A stretch of DNA of 64,000 bases, from contig NZ_JAHBYB010000009.1 of the NCBI RefSeq assembly GCF_019636155.1, forward strand, positions 47,692-111,691, read 5' to 3'. The number at the start of each line of letters is the position of its first letter. The first letter of the stretch is position 1. The notes under the pieces are model-generated. The model was not told the DNA's origin, did not search any database, and saw only the letters and a program-made list of their open reading frames with translations. A program made the translations under genes and the position numbers. This stretch comes from Brevundimonas sp. Lineage in GTDB: Bacteria; Pseudomonadota; Alphaproteobacteria; Caulobacterales; Caulobacteraceae. This document shows, in pieces, positions 1-6,675 of this stretch.

Positions 1-61
1 ACTCTGCTCCGTCCTCTTGCGCCGGGCCCGGGGGCCTGTCTTCAGCGCCTATTGTAGCGAC

Positions 62-79
62 AAACGCCCGGTTTGGGCG
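62..79 (-). terminator. weak rho-independent terminator or attenuator after rplU
   Basis: On the minus strand, about 12 bp after the rplU stop, a CGCCC/GGGCG stem with a 5-nt AAACC loop is followed by TTT. The stem is short and the T-run minimal, so it may only attenuate transcription into the next gene. Confidence 0.35.
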
Positions 80-91
80 CCCGTGAAATCT

Positions 92-622
92 TCAGTCTTC
101 AGCCGTCTTGGCGGCGGCCTTCTTGGCCGGAGCCTTCTTGGCCGGGGCGGCCTTGGCTTCAGCCTTGGAGGCGGCGGCCTTGGCAGCCGGGGCCTTCTTG
201 GCCGGCTTGGCTTCGGTTTCGGCCGTGCGCGGGGCCAGGCCGCGGGCGCGGGCGTTGATCTCGGCCTTGGTCATCAGCGAGGTTTCGCCGTCCCACTTGG
301 CCTTTTCGCCGCCGCCTTCGATGCCGGTGATGCGCAGGACCGATTCCATCTGGCGATGGCCACGGGTGCGGCGATAGCCCTGGCGGCGGATCTTCTTGAA
401 GATCTTCACCTTCTCGCCCTTGCGGGTCTCGATCAGGGTGGCGGCGACGGCGGCGCCCGAAATCAGCGGCGCGCCCAGGGTCACCCCCTTGTCGCCGCCC
501 AGCATCAGGACGTCGCCGAAGCTGACGTCGGCGCCAGCCTCGCCGTCGATCTTCTCGACCACGATCACATCGCCCGGTTGAACCCGGTACTGCTTGCCGC
601 CGGTCTTGATCACCGCGTACAT
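92..622 (-). CDS. rplU: 50S ribosomal protein L21 with long Ala/Lys-rich C-terminal tail
   Basis: Structural protein of the large ribosomal subunit that binds 23S rRNA. The start MYAVIKTGGKQYRV is the canonical L21 N-terminus, and the signature KKIRRQGYRRTRGHRQ lies near residues 77-92. The conserved core ends at about residue 103. It is followed by about 70 residues rich in alanine and lysine (repeats such as PAKKAPAKKAAAK), making 176 aa against about 103 aa in E. coli; such basic tails are common in alphaproteobacterial L21. The ATG was chosen because homology begins exactly there, although the open frame runs much further upstream. rpmA (L27) normally follows and would lie beyond the left edge of the window. 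Confidence 0.97.
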   Translation of the reverse strand: MYAVIKTGGKQYRVQPGDVIVVEKIDGEAGADVSFGDVLMLGGDKGVTLGAPLISGAAVAATLIETRKGEKVKIFKKIRRQGYRRTRGHRQMESVLRITGIEGGGEKAKWDGETSLMTKAEINARARGLAPRTAETEAKPAKKAPAAKAAASKAEAKAAPAKKAPAKKAAAKTAED

Positions 623-738
623 CTTGGAAGCCTCGGCTGAACGCAAAAAAGAGTGCGCCCGCAGGAACCCCGCGGGCGAAGAGGGGGCGACATAGACGGG
701 GCGGGGGTCCGAGTCAACGCCGCCGGGCGAAAACCGGC

Positions 739-771
739 GTCGAGAAAACCTCTCGACCGTTACAAAGTAAC
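739..771. promoter_or_regulatory. divergent promoter region with two inverted repeats
   Basis: Between the divergent rplU and the membrane-protein gene there is a perfect 7-bp inverted repeat (GTCGAGA, 5-nt spacer, TCTCGAC, 739-757). It is directly followed by GTTAC-AAA-GTAAC (759-771). Either could be a regulator site, or an RNA hairpin in the rplU leader. The gene at 788 has no Shine-Dalgarno sequence and only about 16 nt after these repeats, so it may be leaderless. Function is inferred from position only. Confidence 0.3.
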
Positions 772-787
772 ACGATATAGGCGGCCC

Positions 788-1447
788 ATGTCCCCGCCCG
801 ATCTGCAACAGCCCGTCCTGGTCTCCGTCGTGGGGGCCGGTTTCGCGGCGGCCTTCCTGCATGCGGCCCTGCCGACCCACTGGCTGCCCTTCGTCCTGGT
901 CGGGCGCGCCCAGAGATGGAGCCTGTCGCGCACCCTGGGCGCCGTGGTCGCCGCCGGCCTGGCCCATATCGCGTCCACGGCGGTGTTCGGCGGGCTGATC
1001 GTGCTGGCGGGGCTGGCGCTGAACCAGTGGGTGTCGGGCCTGCTGCCCCACATTTCGGCGGCCCTGCTGATGCTGTTCGGCGCCTTCTATCTGGCGCGCG
1101 CGACCCTGAAGCGGCCGGCCGCCGCCGGCGGGCCCAGCCTGGACCTGCCCGAGCCGGCGGTCACCGACGCCGCCGCCTTCTGGGGCCTGGTGGCCATGAT
1201 GGCCGTGTCGCCCGGCGAGGTGCTGCTGCCGGTCTATCTGTCCACGGCGCAGGAGGGGCTGGCGGTCCTGGGTCTGCTGACGGCCGCCTTCGCCGCGGGC
1301 ACGGTGGCGGGGATGGCGGTCCTGACCGTCCTGGCCCGCGCCGGCGCCTCCATCCTGCGGCTGGAGCGGTGGGCGCGGTATGAAGGCATGGTGCTGGGCG
1401 TCGCCCTGATGGTGCTGGGCCTTCTCGTCATGGCGCACCAGCACTAG
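788..1447 (+). CDS. polytopic inner-membrane protein, putative metal-ion transporter
   Basis: A 219-aa protein with about six hydrophobic segments (near residues 8-30, 45-70, 75-100, 130-150, 158-180 and 195-217). An intramembrane HAALPTHW motif near residue 21 contains two histidines. The layout resembles the loosely related UreH/RcnA/LysE-type small transporters, but no diagnostic signature was seen and the substrate is unknown. It lies 10 bp upstream of a CDF zinc exporter, so the two are probably co-transcribed and a divalent cation role is plausible. The ATG at 788 begins just before the first membrane segment; an in-frame upstream extension is proline/arginine-rich and was not used. Confidence 0.7.
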   Translation: MSPPDLQQPVLVSVVGAGFAAAFLHAALPTHWLPFVLVGRAQRWSLSRTLGAVVAAGLAHIASTAVFGGLIVLAGLALNQWVSGLLPHISAALLMLFGAFYLARATLKRPAAAGGPSLDLPEPAVTDAAAFWGLVAMMAVSPGEVLLPVYLSTAQEGLAVLGLLTAAFAAGTVAGMAVLTVLARAGASILRLERWARYEGMVLGVALMVLGLLVMAHQH

Positions 1448-1457
1448 ACTCTGGCAC

Positions 1458-2396
1458 ATGGGCCACGACCATAGCCGCCACAATCACGGACATGGGCACG
1501 GGGGGCATTCGCACGCCCATGGGCACAGCCATGCCCCGGCCGACACGGGCGACTGGCGCTATCTGGTCGGGCTGACGGTCAATCTGGTCTTCGTGGCGGT
1601 CGAGTTCGGGGCCGGATGGATCGCCCAGTCCACCGCCCTGATGGCCGATGCGGGGCACAATCTGTCCGACGTCCTGGGCCTGGCCCTGGCCGGGGGCGCG
1701 GCCTGGCTGGCGCGGCGCGCGGCGGGGTCGCAGCGCACCTATGGATTCCGCAAGGCCACGGTTCTGGCCGCCCTGGCCAACGCCATCCTCTTGCTGTTCG
1801 CCTGCGGGGCCATCGCCTGGGAGGCGGCGCACCGGTTCAGCGATCCGGCCTCGGTCGATTCGGTCACCGTCATGGTGGTGGCGGGGATCGGCTTCGTCAT
1901 CAACCTGGGCACGGCCCTGCTGTTCATGAAGGACCAGCACAAGGACCTGAACGTGCGCGGCGCCTATCTGCACATGATGGCCGATGCGGGGGTGTCGCTG
2001 GGCGTCGTCGTCGCGGGCGCCGCCATCATGTTCACGGGCTTCAGCCTGATCGACCCGATCGTCAGCCTGGTGATCGTGGCCGTCATCCTGATCGGCACCT
2101 GGGGCCTGCTGAGGGATTCGGTCGATCTGGCGCTGGATGCGGCGCCGGCGGGCATCCGGGTGGACGATCTGCGCGCGGCCCTGCTGGCCCTGCCCGGCGT
2201 CACGGCGGTGCATGACCTGCACGTCTGGGGCCTGTCGACCACCGACGCCGCCATGACCGCCCATCTGGTGCACGACCGGCCCGACGCGGCCGCCCTGCTG
2301 ACCCAGGCGCAGAGCCTGGCGCGGGATCAGTTCGGCGTCGGCCACACCACCTTCCAGCTGGAAACCGGCGCCCTGCCGGACTGTCCGGCCTGCTAG
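1458..2396 (+). CDS. CDF family cation (zinc) efflux transporter, CzcD/ZitB type
   Basis: Cation diffusion facilitator that exports Zn2+ (and possibly Co2+ or Cd2+) across the inner membrane in exchange for protons. Residues 1-29 are extremely histidine-rich (HGHGHGGHSHAHGHSH), a typical metal-sensing or metal-loading tail. The transport motifs are present: HNLSD in TM2 (within MADAGHNLSD) and HMMAD in TM5, the His/Asp tetrad of zinc-selective CDFs. Six TM segments are followed by a cytoplasmic ferredoxin-like domain (HDLHVW near residue 255). At 312 aa the length is normal. The gene follows the putative metal transporter by 10 bp and is followed at once by a toxin-antitoxin operator. Confidence 0.93.
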   Translation: MGHDHSRHNHGHGHGGHSHAHGHSHAPADTGDWRYLVGLTVNLVFVAVEFGAGWIAQSTALMADAGHNLSDVLGLALAGGAAWLARRAAGSQRTYGFRKATVLAALANAILLLFACGAIAWEAAHRFSDPASVDSVTVMVVAGIGFVINLGTALLFMKDQHKDLNVRGAYLHMMADAGVSLGVVVAGAAIMFTGFSLIDPIVSLVIVAVILIGTWGLLRDSVDLALDAAPAGIRVDDLRAALLALPGVTAVHDLHVWGLSTTDAAMTAHLVHDRPDAAALLTQAQSLARDQFGVGHTTFQLETGALPDCPAC

Positions 2397-2398
2397 GA

Positions 2399-2422
2399 TG
2401 GACTAAGTGGACTTAGTCCACT
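2399..2422. promoter_or_regulatory. palindromic operator of the first toxin-antitoxin module
   Basis: Two nested palindromes overlap here: TGGACTAAG-TGGA-CTTAGTCCA (2399-2420, perfect 9-bp arms) and AGTGGACT-T-AGTCCACT (2406-2422, perfect 8-bp arms). The element starts 3 bp after the CDF stop codon and ends 11 bp before the antitoxin ATG. This is the usual position for antitoxin-mediated autorepression. The nesting could let two antitoxin dimers bind overlapping sites. Confidence 0.7.
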
Positions 2423-2433
2423 AGATTGGACCC

Positions 2434-2691
2434 ATGACCACCGTCAACGTCCACGAAGCAAAGACGCATTTCTCCCGCCTGCTGGAACGGGCAGCCGGCG
2501 GCGAGACCGTGATCATCGCTCGGGCGGGCAAGCCTGTCGCCCGGCTGGCGCCGCTTGAGCCGGAACCTCGCCTGACCGACGACGCCGCCAAGCGCCGCGT
2601 GGGCTTCATGAAGGGCGAGGGTAAAATTCCGGACGACATCAAGACGCCATTCGCCGAAGAGATCGAAGAGATGTTCTACGGGCGGTCGTGA
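2434..2691 (+). CDS. Phd/YefM-family antitoxin
   Basis: Antitoxin of a type II module: it should bind and neutralise the PIN toxin encoded next and repress the operon through the palindrome upstream. The N-terminus MTTVNVHEAKTHFSRLLERAAGGETVIIARAGKPVARL is the classic prevent-host-death fold (beta strand, AKTHFSRLL helix, R-x-G-KPVA turn). Residues 50-85 form a charged tail that would wrap the toxin. At 85 aa it is standard size. The gene overlaps the toxin gene by 4 bp (GTGA), implying translational coupling. Confidence 0.9.
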   Translation: MTTVNVHEAKTHFSRLLERAAGGETVIIARAGKPVARLAPLEPEPRLTDDAAKRRVGFMKGEGKIPDDIKTPFAEEIEEMFYGRS

Positions 2692-3077
2692 ACCTGCTGG
2701 TCGATACTCATCTGGTCCTCTGGACTTCCATGCGGCCTGAACGGCTGTCCGCAAGGGCGCGCGCGGTGCTGGAAGACCCTGGCAACACCTTGGCTTTCAG
2801 CATCGCCAGCCTGTGGGAAATCGTCATCAAGACCATGCTGGAGCGCCACGACGATTTCGCCGTCGATGCTGTCCGGTTGCGGTCAAAATTGCTGGAAAGC
2901 GGCTATGAGGAGCTGCCGGTCACCGGCGATCACGCCCTGGCGGTGACGGCTCTGCCGTCCCTGCATAAAGATCCATTCGACCGTCTGCTTCTGGCCCAGG
3001 CCATGACCGAGGGCCTGACGCTCCTGACCGCGGATCACGCCCTGGGCGCCTATCCCGGCCCGATCCTGCGCGTCTGA
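2688..3077 (+). CDS. PIN-domain ribonuclease toxin, VapC-like
   Basis: A 129-aa PIN-domain protein, predicted to be a Mg2+-dependent endoribonuclease that cuts a specific RNA when released from its antitoxin. The acidic active-site motifs appear in order: LVDTH at residues 4-8, SLWEIVIK near 41-48, [11 protein letters not shown] near 92-102 and LLTADHAL near 109-116. The start is GTG, overlapping the antitoxin stop. This PIN subtype is regularly paired with Phd-type antitoxins. No truncation is seen, so the module looks intact. Confidence 0.9.
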   Translation: MNLLVDTHLVLWTSMRPERLSARARAVLEDPGNTLAFSIASLWEIVIKTMLERHDDFAVDAVRLRSKLLESGYEELPVTGDHALAVTALPSLHKDPFDRLLLAQAMTEGLTLLTADHALGAYPGPILRV

Positions 3078-3117
3078 CCCCTTCCTTTTCGCGCTGTCAG
3101 CCGCCATCTCCCCGTCC

Positions 3118-4194
3118 ATGAGCGACAAGACCCCCGTGACCGTCCTGACCGGCTATCTCGGCGCCGGAAAGACCACCCTTCTGAACCGCATCCTGACCGA
3201 GGACCACGGCAAGCGTTACGCCGTCATCGTCAATGAGTTCGGCGAGATCGGCATCGACAACGACCTGGTCGTCGGCGCGGATGAAGATGTGTTCGAGATG
3301 AACAACGGCTGTGTCTGCTGCACGGTGCGCGGCGACCTGATCCGCGTCGTCTCGGGCCTGATGAAGCGGCAACGCCCCGGCAAGCCGGCCTTCGACGCCA
3401 TCATCGTGGAGACGACGGGCCTGGCCGACCCCGGGCCGGTGGCCCAGACCTTCTTCGTCGACGAGGACGTCAAGGCCAAGACCACCCTGGACAGCGTCAC
3501 CGCCCTGGTCGACGCCAAACATGTGATGGCGCGGCTGGATGACTCGAAAGAGGCGCGCGAACAGGTCGCCTTCGCCGACCGCATCATCCTGAACAAGACC
3601 GACCTGGCGACGGCCGAGGAACTGGACGCCGTCGAGGCCCGGCTGCGCGGCCTGAACCCCCTGGCGCCCATCGTCCGGGCCGAGCGGTCGAACGTGCCGC
3701 TGGACCAGGTGCTGGGCCAGCACGGCTTCGACCTGGACCGGATCCTGGAGGTCAAGCCCGACTGGGTGAACCCGCCCCATGGCGCCGAGGGTCACGTCCA
3801 CGACGAACACTGTGGCCATGACCACGATCACGATCACGGCCATCATCACCACGACCATGATCACCACGACCATGGCCCGCGCGGCCACGCCCACCAGGAC
3901 GACATCAAGGGCATCAGCCTGTCGCTGGACCGGCCGCTGGACGGCGGCAGATTCACCGCCTGGCTGGACCGTCTGCTGGCCGAAAAGGGCCAGGACATCC
4001 TGCGCGCCAAGGGCATCATCGACCTGGCCGGCGAAGACCGCCGCCTGGTCTTCCAGGCCGTGCACATGATCCTGGAAGGCGACCTGCAACGCCCCTGGGG
4101 CGACAAGGAGCGCCGCTGGAGCCGCGCCGTCTTCATCGGCCGCGACCTGGACGAAGCCGCCCTGAAAGCCGGGTTCGAGGCCTGCGCGGCTTGA
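3118..4194 (+). CDS. COG0523 (CobW/ZNG1-type) GTPase metallochaperone
   Basis: G3E-family P-loop GTPase of 358 aa, predicted to insert zinc or another metal into client proteins. It shows Walker [13 protein letters not shown] near residues 12-23, the CxCC metal site [12 protein letters not shown] near 63-74, Walker B/ETTGLADP near 102-109 and the guanine-specificity NKTD near 160. Between the GTPase and the C-terminal CobW_C domain (about 265-350) is a strongly His/Asp-rich linker (near 221-260) expected to bind several metal ions. Because it stands next to a zinc exporter, zinc is the likeliest metal, not cobalt for cobalamin. No Zur-like site was recognised in the 40-bp upstream gap. Confidence 0.92.
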   Translation: MSDKTPVTVLTGYLGAGKTTLLNRILTEDHGKRYAVIVNEFGEIGIDNDLVVGADEDVFEMNNGCVCCTVRGDLIRVVSGLMKRQRPGKPAFDAIIVETTGLADPGPVAQTFFVDEDVKAKTTLDSVTALVDAKHVMARLDDSKEAREQVAFADRIILNKTDLATAEELDAVEARLRGLNPLAPIVRAERSNVPLDQVLGQHGFDLDRILEVKPDWVNPPHGAEGHVHDEHCGHDHDHDHGHHHHDHDHHDHGPRGHAHQDDIKGISLSLDRPLDGGRFTAWLDRLLAEKGQDILRAKGIIDLAGEDRRLVFQAVHMILEGDLQRPWGDKERRWSRAVFIGRDLDEAALKAGFEACAA

Positions 4195-4196
4195 AG

Positions 4197-4216
4197 GTAA
4201 GGCAATATTGCCTTAC
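4197..4216. promoter_or_regulatory. perfect 20-bp palindromic operator of the second toxin-antitoxin module
   Basis: GTAAGGCAATATTGCCTTAC is a perfect 20-bp palindrome. It starts 2 bp after the stop codon of the GTPase gene and ends 9 bp before the antitoxin ATG at 4226. AbrB/MazE-type antitoxins autorepress through such sites. It is notably AT-rich for this genome. Confidence 0.75.
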
Positions 4217-4225
4217 TTTGTCGAT

Positions 4226-4492
4226 ATGGTCGCACTCACCCTCACAGCCAAGAACCAGCTGACGCTCCGCAAGGAGGTCGTGAAGCATCTCGGCCTGAAG
4301 CCGGGCGACAAGGTCGAGGCCAATCTGCGGCCCGACGGGCGGGTCGAACTGGTCGCGCCCAGGCCCCGGACAGGCAAAATCTCCGACCTCGCCGGAATGC
4401 TGAAGCGGCCGGGTCAGCCGGTCCTGACGATCGAGGACATGAATGAAGCCATCGCAGAAGCCGGAGCGGAAGCCGGTATGCGCGGCCTGTGA
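4226..4492 (+). CDS. SpoVT/AbrB-type (MazE/VapB-like) antitoxin
   Basis: DNA-binding antitoxin of 88 aa. The swapped-hairpin AbrB fold is seen in MVALTLTAKNQLTLRKEVVKHLGLKPGDKVEANL followed by a short beta strand (VELVAP). The C-terminal half (about residues 50-88) is the toxin-binding arm. A TTG 18 bp upstream is in frame, but it lies inside the palindromic operator, so the ATG at 4226 was chosen. The gene overlaps the PIN toxin gene by 4 bp (GTGA), as in the first module. Confidence 0.88.
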   Translation: MVALTLTAKNQLTLRKEVVKHLGLKPGDKVEANLRPDGRVELVAPRPRTGKISDLAGMLKRPGQPVLTIEDMNEAIAEAGAEAGMRGL

Positions 4493-4887
4493 GGGTCGCT
4501 GTCGACACCAATGTCGTGGTCCGGTTTCTGGTCGGCGACGACCCTGACCAGTACGCGCTTGCGCGCGAGGCGATGGAGAGCGCCGAGTATCTCGTCTTTC
4601 CGACCGTGACCCTTTGCGAAACCGTCTGGGTTCTGGAACGTCGCTACCGGTTGGCGGGAACAGAGATCGCCGCCATGCTTCGCGCCTTGATCAATACGGA
4701 GACGGCTGAATTCGATCGGTCCGCCGCCGAAGCCGGACTTGCCATGCTGGAGGCGGGCGGCGACTTCGCCGACGGCGTCATCGCCCAGCAAGGCCGAATG
4801 AGCGGCGCCGCCATGTTCGTCTCCTTCGACCGCAAGGCGGTCCGCCTGCTGGATCAGGCTGGTCAACCGGCCCGACTTCTGGCCTAA
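4489..4887 (+). CDS. VapC-type PIN ribonuclease toxin
   Basis: PIN-domain toxin of 132 aa with conserved acidic motifs: AVDTNVVVRFL at residues 4-14, TLCETVWVLE near 42-51, GGDFADGVIA near 86-95 and FVSFDRKAVRLL near 106-117. It is expected to be a metal-dependent RNase inhibited by the AbrB-type partner. The start is GTG. It differs from the toxin at 2688 in sequence and in antitoxin class, so the two modules are not a recent duplication. Confidence 0.9.
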   Translation: MRVAVDTNVVVRFLVGDDPDQYALAREAMESAEYLVFPTVTLCETVWVLERRYRLAGTEIAAMLRALINTETAEFDRSAAEAGLAMLEAGGDFADGVIAQQGRMSGAAMFVSFDRKAVRLLDQAGQPARLLA

Positions 4888-4895
4888 GCCGCATC

Positions 4896-5858
4896 ATGAA
4901 TTTCACCTTCGACGCCCAGGTCACCGCCGCCCTGTTCGATGCGAGCGGCGCCGTCTTCGCCCTGGGCGACGGGGCGGTGGTGTTCGAGAGCGGTGAGCGG
5001 GCCGAGGCGCACGACGGCGCCGTCCTGTGCGCCTGCGTCCATCCGTCGGGCGAGGGCGTCATCACCGGGGGCGACGACGGCAGGGTGGTGTGGAGCCGGC
5101 GCGGCGAGTCCCTGGTCCTGGCCACCGCGAAAGGGCAATGGATCGACGCCATCGACGCGGCGCCCGAGACGGGGCTGGTGGCCTTCGCCCATGGCCGGAC
5201 CCTGGCCGTCATCGACCCGGCTGACAGCCATTTCCGTCGCGATTTCGCCCATGAGCGCACCGTTTCGGGCGTCGCCTTCGATCCCCGGGGGCGGCGGGTG
5301 GCGGCCTCGACCTATGGCGGGGCGGCCCTGTGGTATGCGCGGATCGCCCAGCAGCAGCCGGTCATGCTGAAATGGGCCGGATCGCACACGGGGGTGGCCT
5401 GGTCGCCGGACGGCGCCTTCCTGATCACCACCATGCAGGACAGCCAGCTGCACGGCTGGCGGCTGAAGGACCAGCGGGACATGCGGATGGGCGGCTATCC
5501 GGCCAAGATCCGCAACCTGGCCTTCCTGTCGCGCGGCCGGCTGCTGGCCACGCCGGGGGCGCAGGGGGTGGTGCTGTGGCCCTTCGAGGGCGCCCATGGC
5601 CCCATGGGACGCGAGGCGACCGAGATCGGCTATGACGAGGCCAGCCTGGTCAATCTGGTCGCCGCCCGGCCGCAGCACGGCCGCGTCGCCGCCGGGCTGA
5701 ACGACGGCCGGGTCTGGGTCGCCGACCCGGCGGGCCAGGGGCTGGATCGCATCAAGGCGGACAAGGGTGCGCCCATCGTGGCCCTGGCCTTCGACGCCGC
5801 CGCCGCCCGCCTGGCCTGGGCCGACGAGGACGGGCGCGCCGGGATCGCCGATCTCTGA
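4896..5858 (+). CDS. WD40-like beta-propeller protein
   Basis: A 320-aa cytoplasmic protein without a signal peptide, built of repeated strands typical of WD40/YVTN propellers. Examples are SGEGVITGGDDGRVVWSR near residues 52-69, DPRGRRVAASTYGGAALW near 130-147, SPDGAFLITTMQDSQLHGW near 170-188 and LNDGRVWVADPAG near 268-280. About seven blades can be counted. Such proteins act as scaffolds; the partner is unknown. It starts 8 bp after the second toxin gene and precedes mtgA by 37 bp, but neither neighbour shows a functional link. Confidence 0.8.
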   Translation: MNFTFDAQVTAALFDASGAVFALGDGAVVFESGERAEAHDGAVLCACVHPSGEGVITGGDDGRVVWSRRGESLVLATAKGQWIDAIDAAPETGLVAFAHGRTLAVIDPADSHFRRDFAHERTVSGVAFDPRGRRVAASTYGGAALWYARIAQQQPVMLKWAGSHTGVAWSPDGAFLITTMQDSQLHGWRLKDQRDMRMGGYPAKIRNLAFLSRGRLLATPGAQGVVLWPFEGAHGPMGREATEIGYDEASLVNLVAARPQHGRVAAGLNDGRVWVADPAGQGLDRIKADKGAPIVALAFDAAAARLAWADEDGRAGIADL

Positions 5859-5895
5859 CTTGCAACCTTGGCCGTGATGGCGGAAGCCTTGGCGC

Positions 5896-6591
5896 ATGAA
5901 CGGGGCGGCTGAGATCAAGACGCGCGGGCGGCCGATCCTGACGGCCCTGCTGATCCTGGCCCTGCTGCCGATCGGGGCGGTGGCGATCCATCGCATCGTG
6001 CCGCCGCCCACCACCCTTCTGATGGTCAAGCAGGCCGTGGCCGGGAACGGCCTGACCTATCGCTGGCGCGGCATCGACGACATTTCGCCGCGACTGGTGG
6101 AGGCGGTGATCGCGGCCGAGGACGCCCGCTTCTGCGAACACCGGGGCTTCGACTTCAAGGCCATCGAGAAGGCGCTGGACAGCAATGCGCGCGGGCGAAA
6201 GGTGCGGGGCGGCTCGACCATCAGCCAGCAGACGGCCAAGAACGTCTTCCTGTGGCCCGGCCGCGACTGGATCCGCAAGGGGTTCGAGGCCGGCTACACT
6301 GTCCTGATCGAGACCCTGTGGGGCAAGCGGCGGATCATGGAGGTCTATCTGAATGTCGCCGAATGGGCGCCGGGCGTCTATGGCGCCGAGGCCGCCGCAC
6401 GCCGCTGGTTCGGCAAGAGCGCCGCCGACCTGAGCCCGCGCGAGGCGGCGCGGCTGGCGGCCATCCTGCCCAGTCCGCGCCGGTATCAGGCCGCCAGCCC
6501 CGGCCCCTATGTCCGGCGGCGGGCGGGCCGCATCCAGGCCGCCATGGGTGCGGTGAGGGGCGAAGGCCTGGCCGCCTGTGTGCTGAGATGA
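5896..6591 (+). CDS. mtgA: monofunctional biosynthetic peptidoglycan transglycosylase
   Basis: Family GT51 enzyme that polymerises lipid II into glycan strands at the periplasmic face. One N-terminal TM anchor (about residues 15-33) is followed by the transglycosylase domain. Motifs in order: [18 protein letters not shown] (catalytic Glu of EDxxFxxHxG, near residue 75), [13 protein letters not shown] near 109-121, [14 protein letters not shown] near 145-158, and the [14 protein letters not shown] closing motif. At 231 aa the length is standard for MtgA, and there is no transpeptidase domain. Confidence 0.95.
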   Translation: MNGAAEIKTRGRPILTALLILALLPIGAVAIHRIVPPPTTLLMVKQAVAGNGLTYRWRGIDDISPRLVEAVIAAEDARFCEHRGFDFKAIEKALDSNARGRKVRGGSTISQQTAKNVFLWPGRDWIRKGFEAGYTVLIETLWGKRRIMEVYLNVAEWAPGVYGAEAAARRWFGKSAADLSPREAARLAAILPSPRRYQAASPGPYVRRRAGRIQAAMGAVRGEGLAACVLR

Positions 6592-6675
6592 CGGCGGCTT
6601 GACGCGGCGCGCCAGGGCGCGCTCCCATGCGGGCCAGACAGCGGCCGGCAAGGTCCGCGAACCGGAGGATAGCCC

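Noticed and set aside
92-1483. L21 as a 463-residue protein with a long N-terminal extension
   Set aside because: The extension lies opposite the membrane-protein gene and is low-complexity. Canonical L21 begins at MYAVIKTGGKQ (622).
3780-3900. The GAC/CAC-rich tract in the COG0523 gene as a DNA repeat or CRISPR-like array
   Set aside because: It encodes the His/Asp metal-binding loop in frame and has no regular repeat-spacer structure.
2434-4887. Prophage or genomic-island remnant around the toxin-antitoxin modules
   Set aside because: No integrase, phage gene, tRNA target or direct repeats are visible, and base composition is close to that of neighbours.
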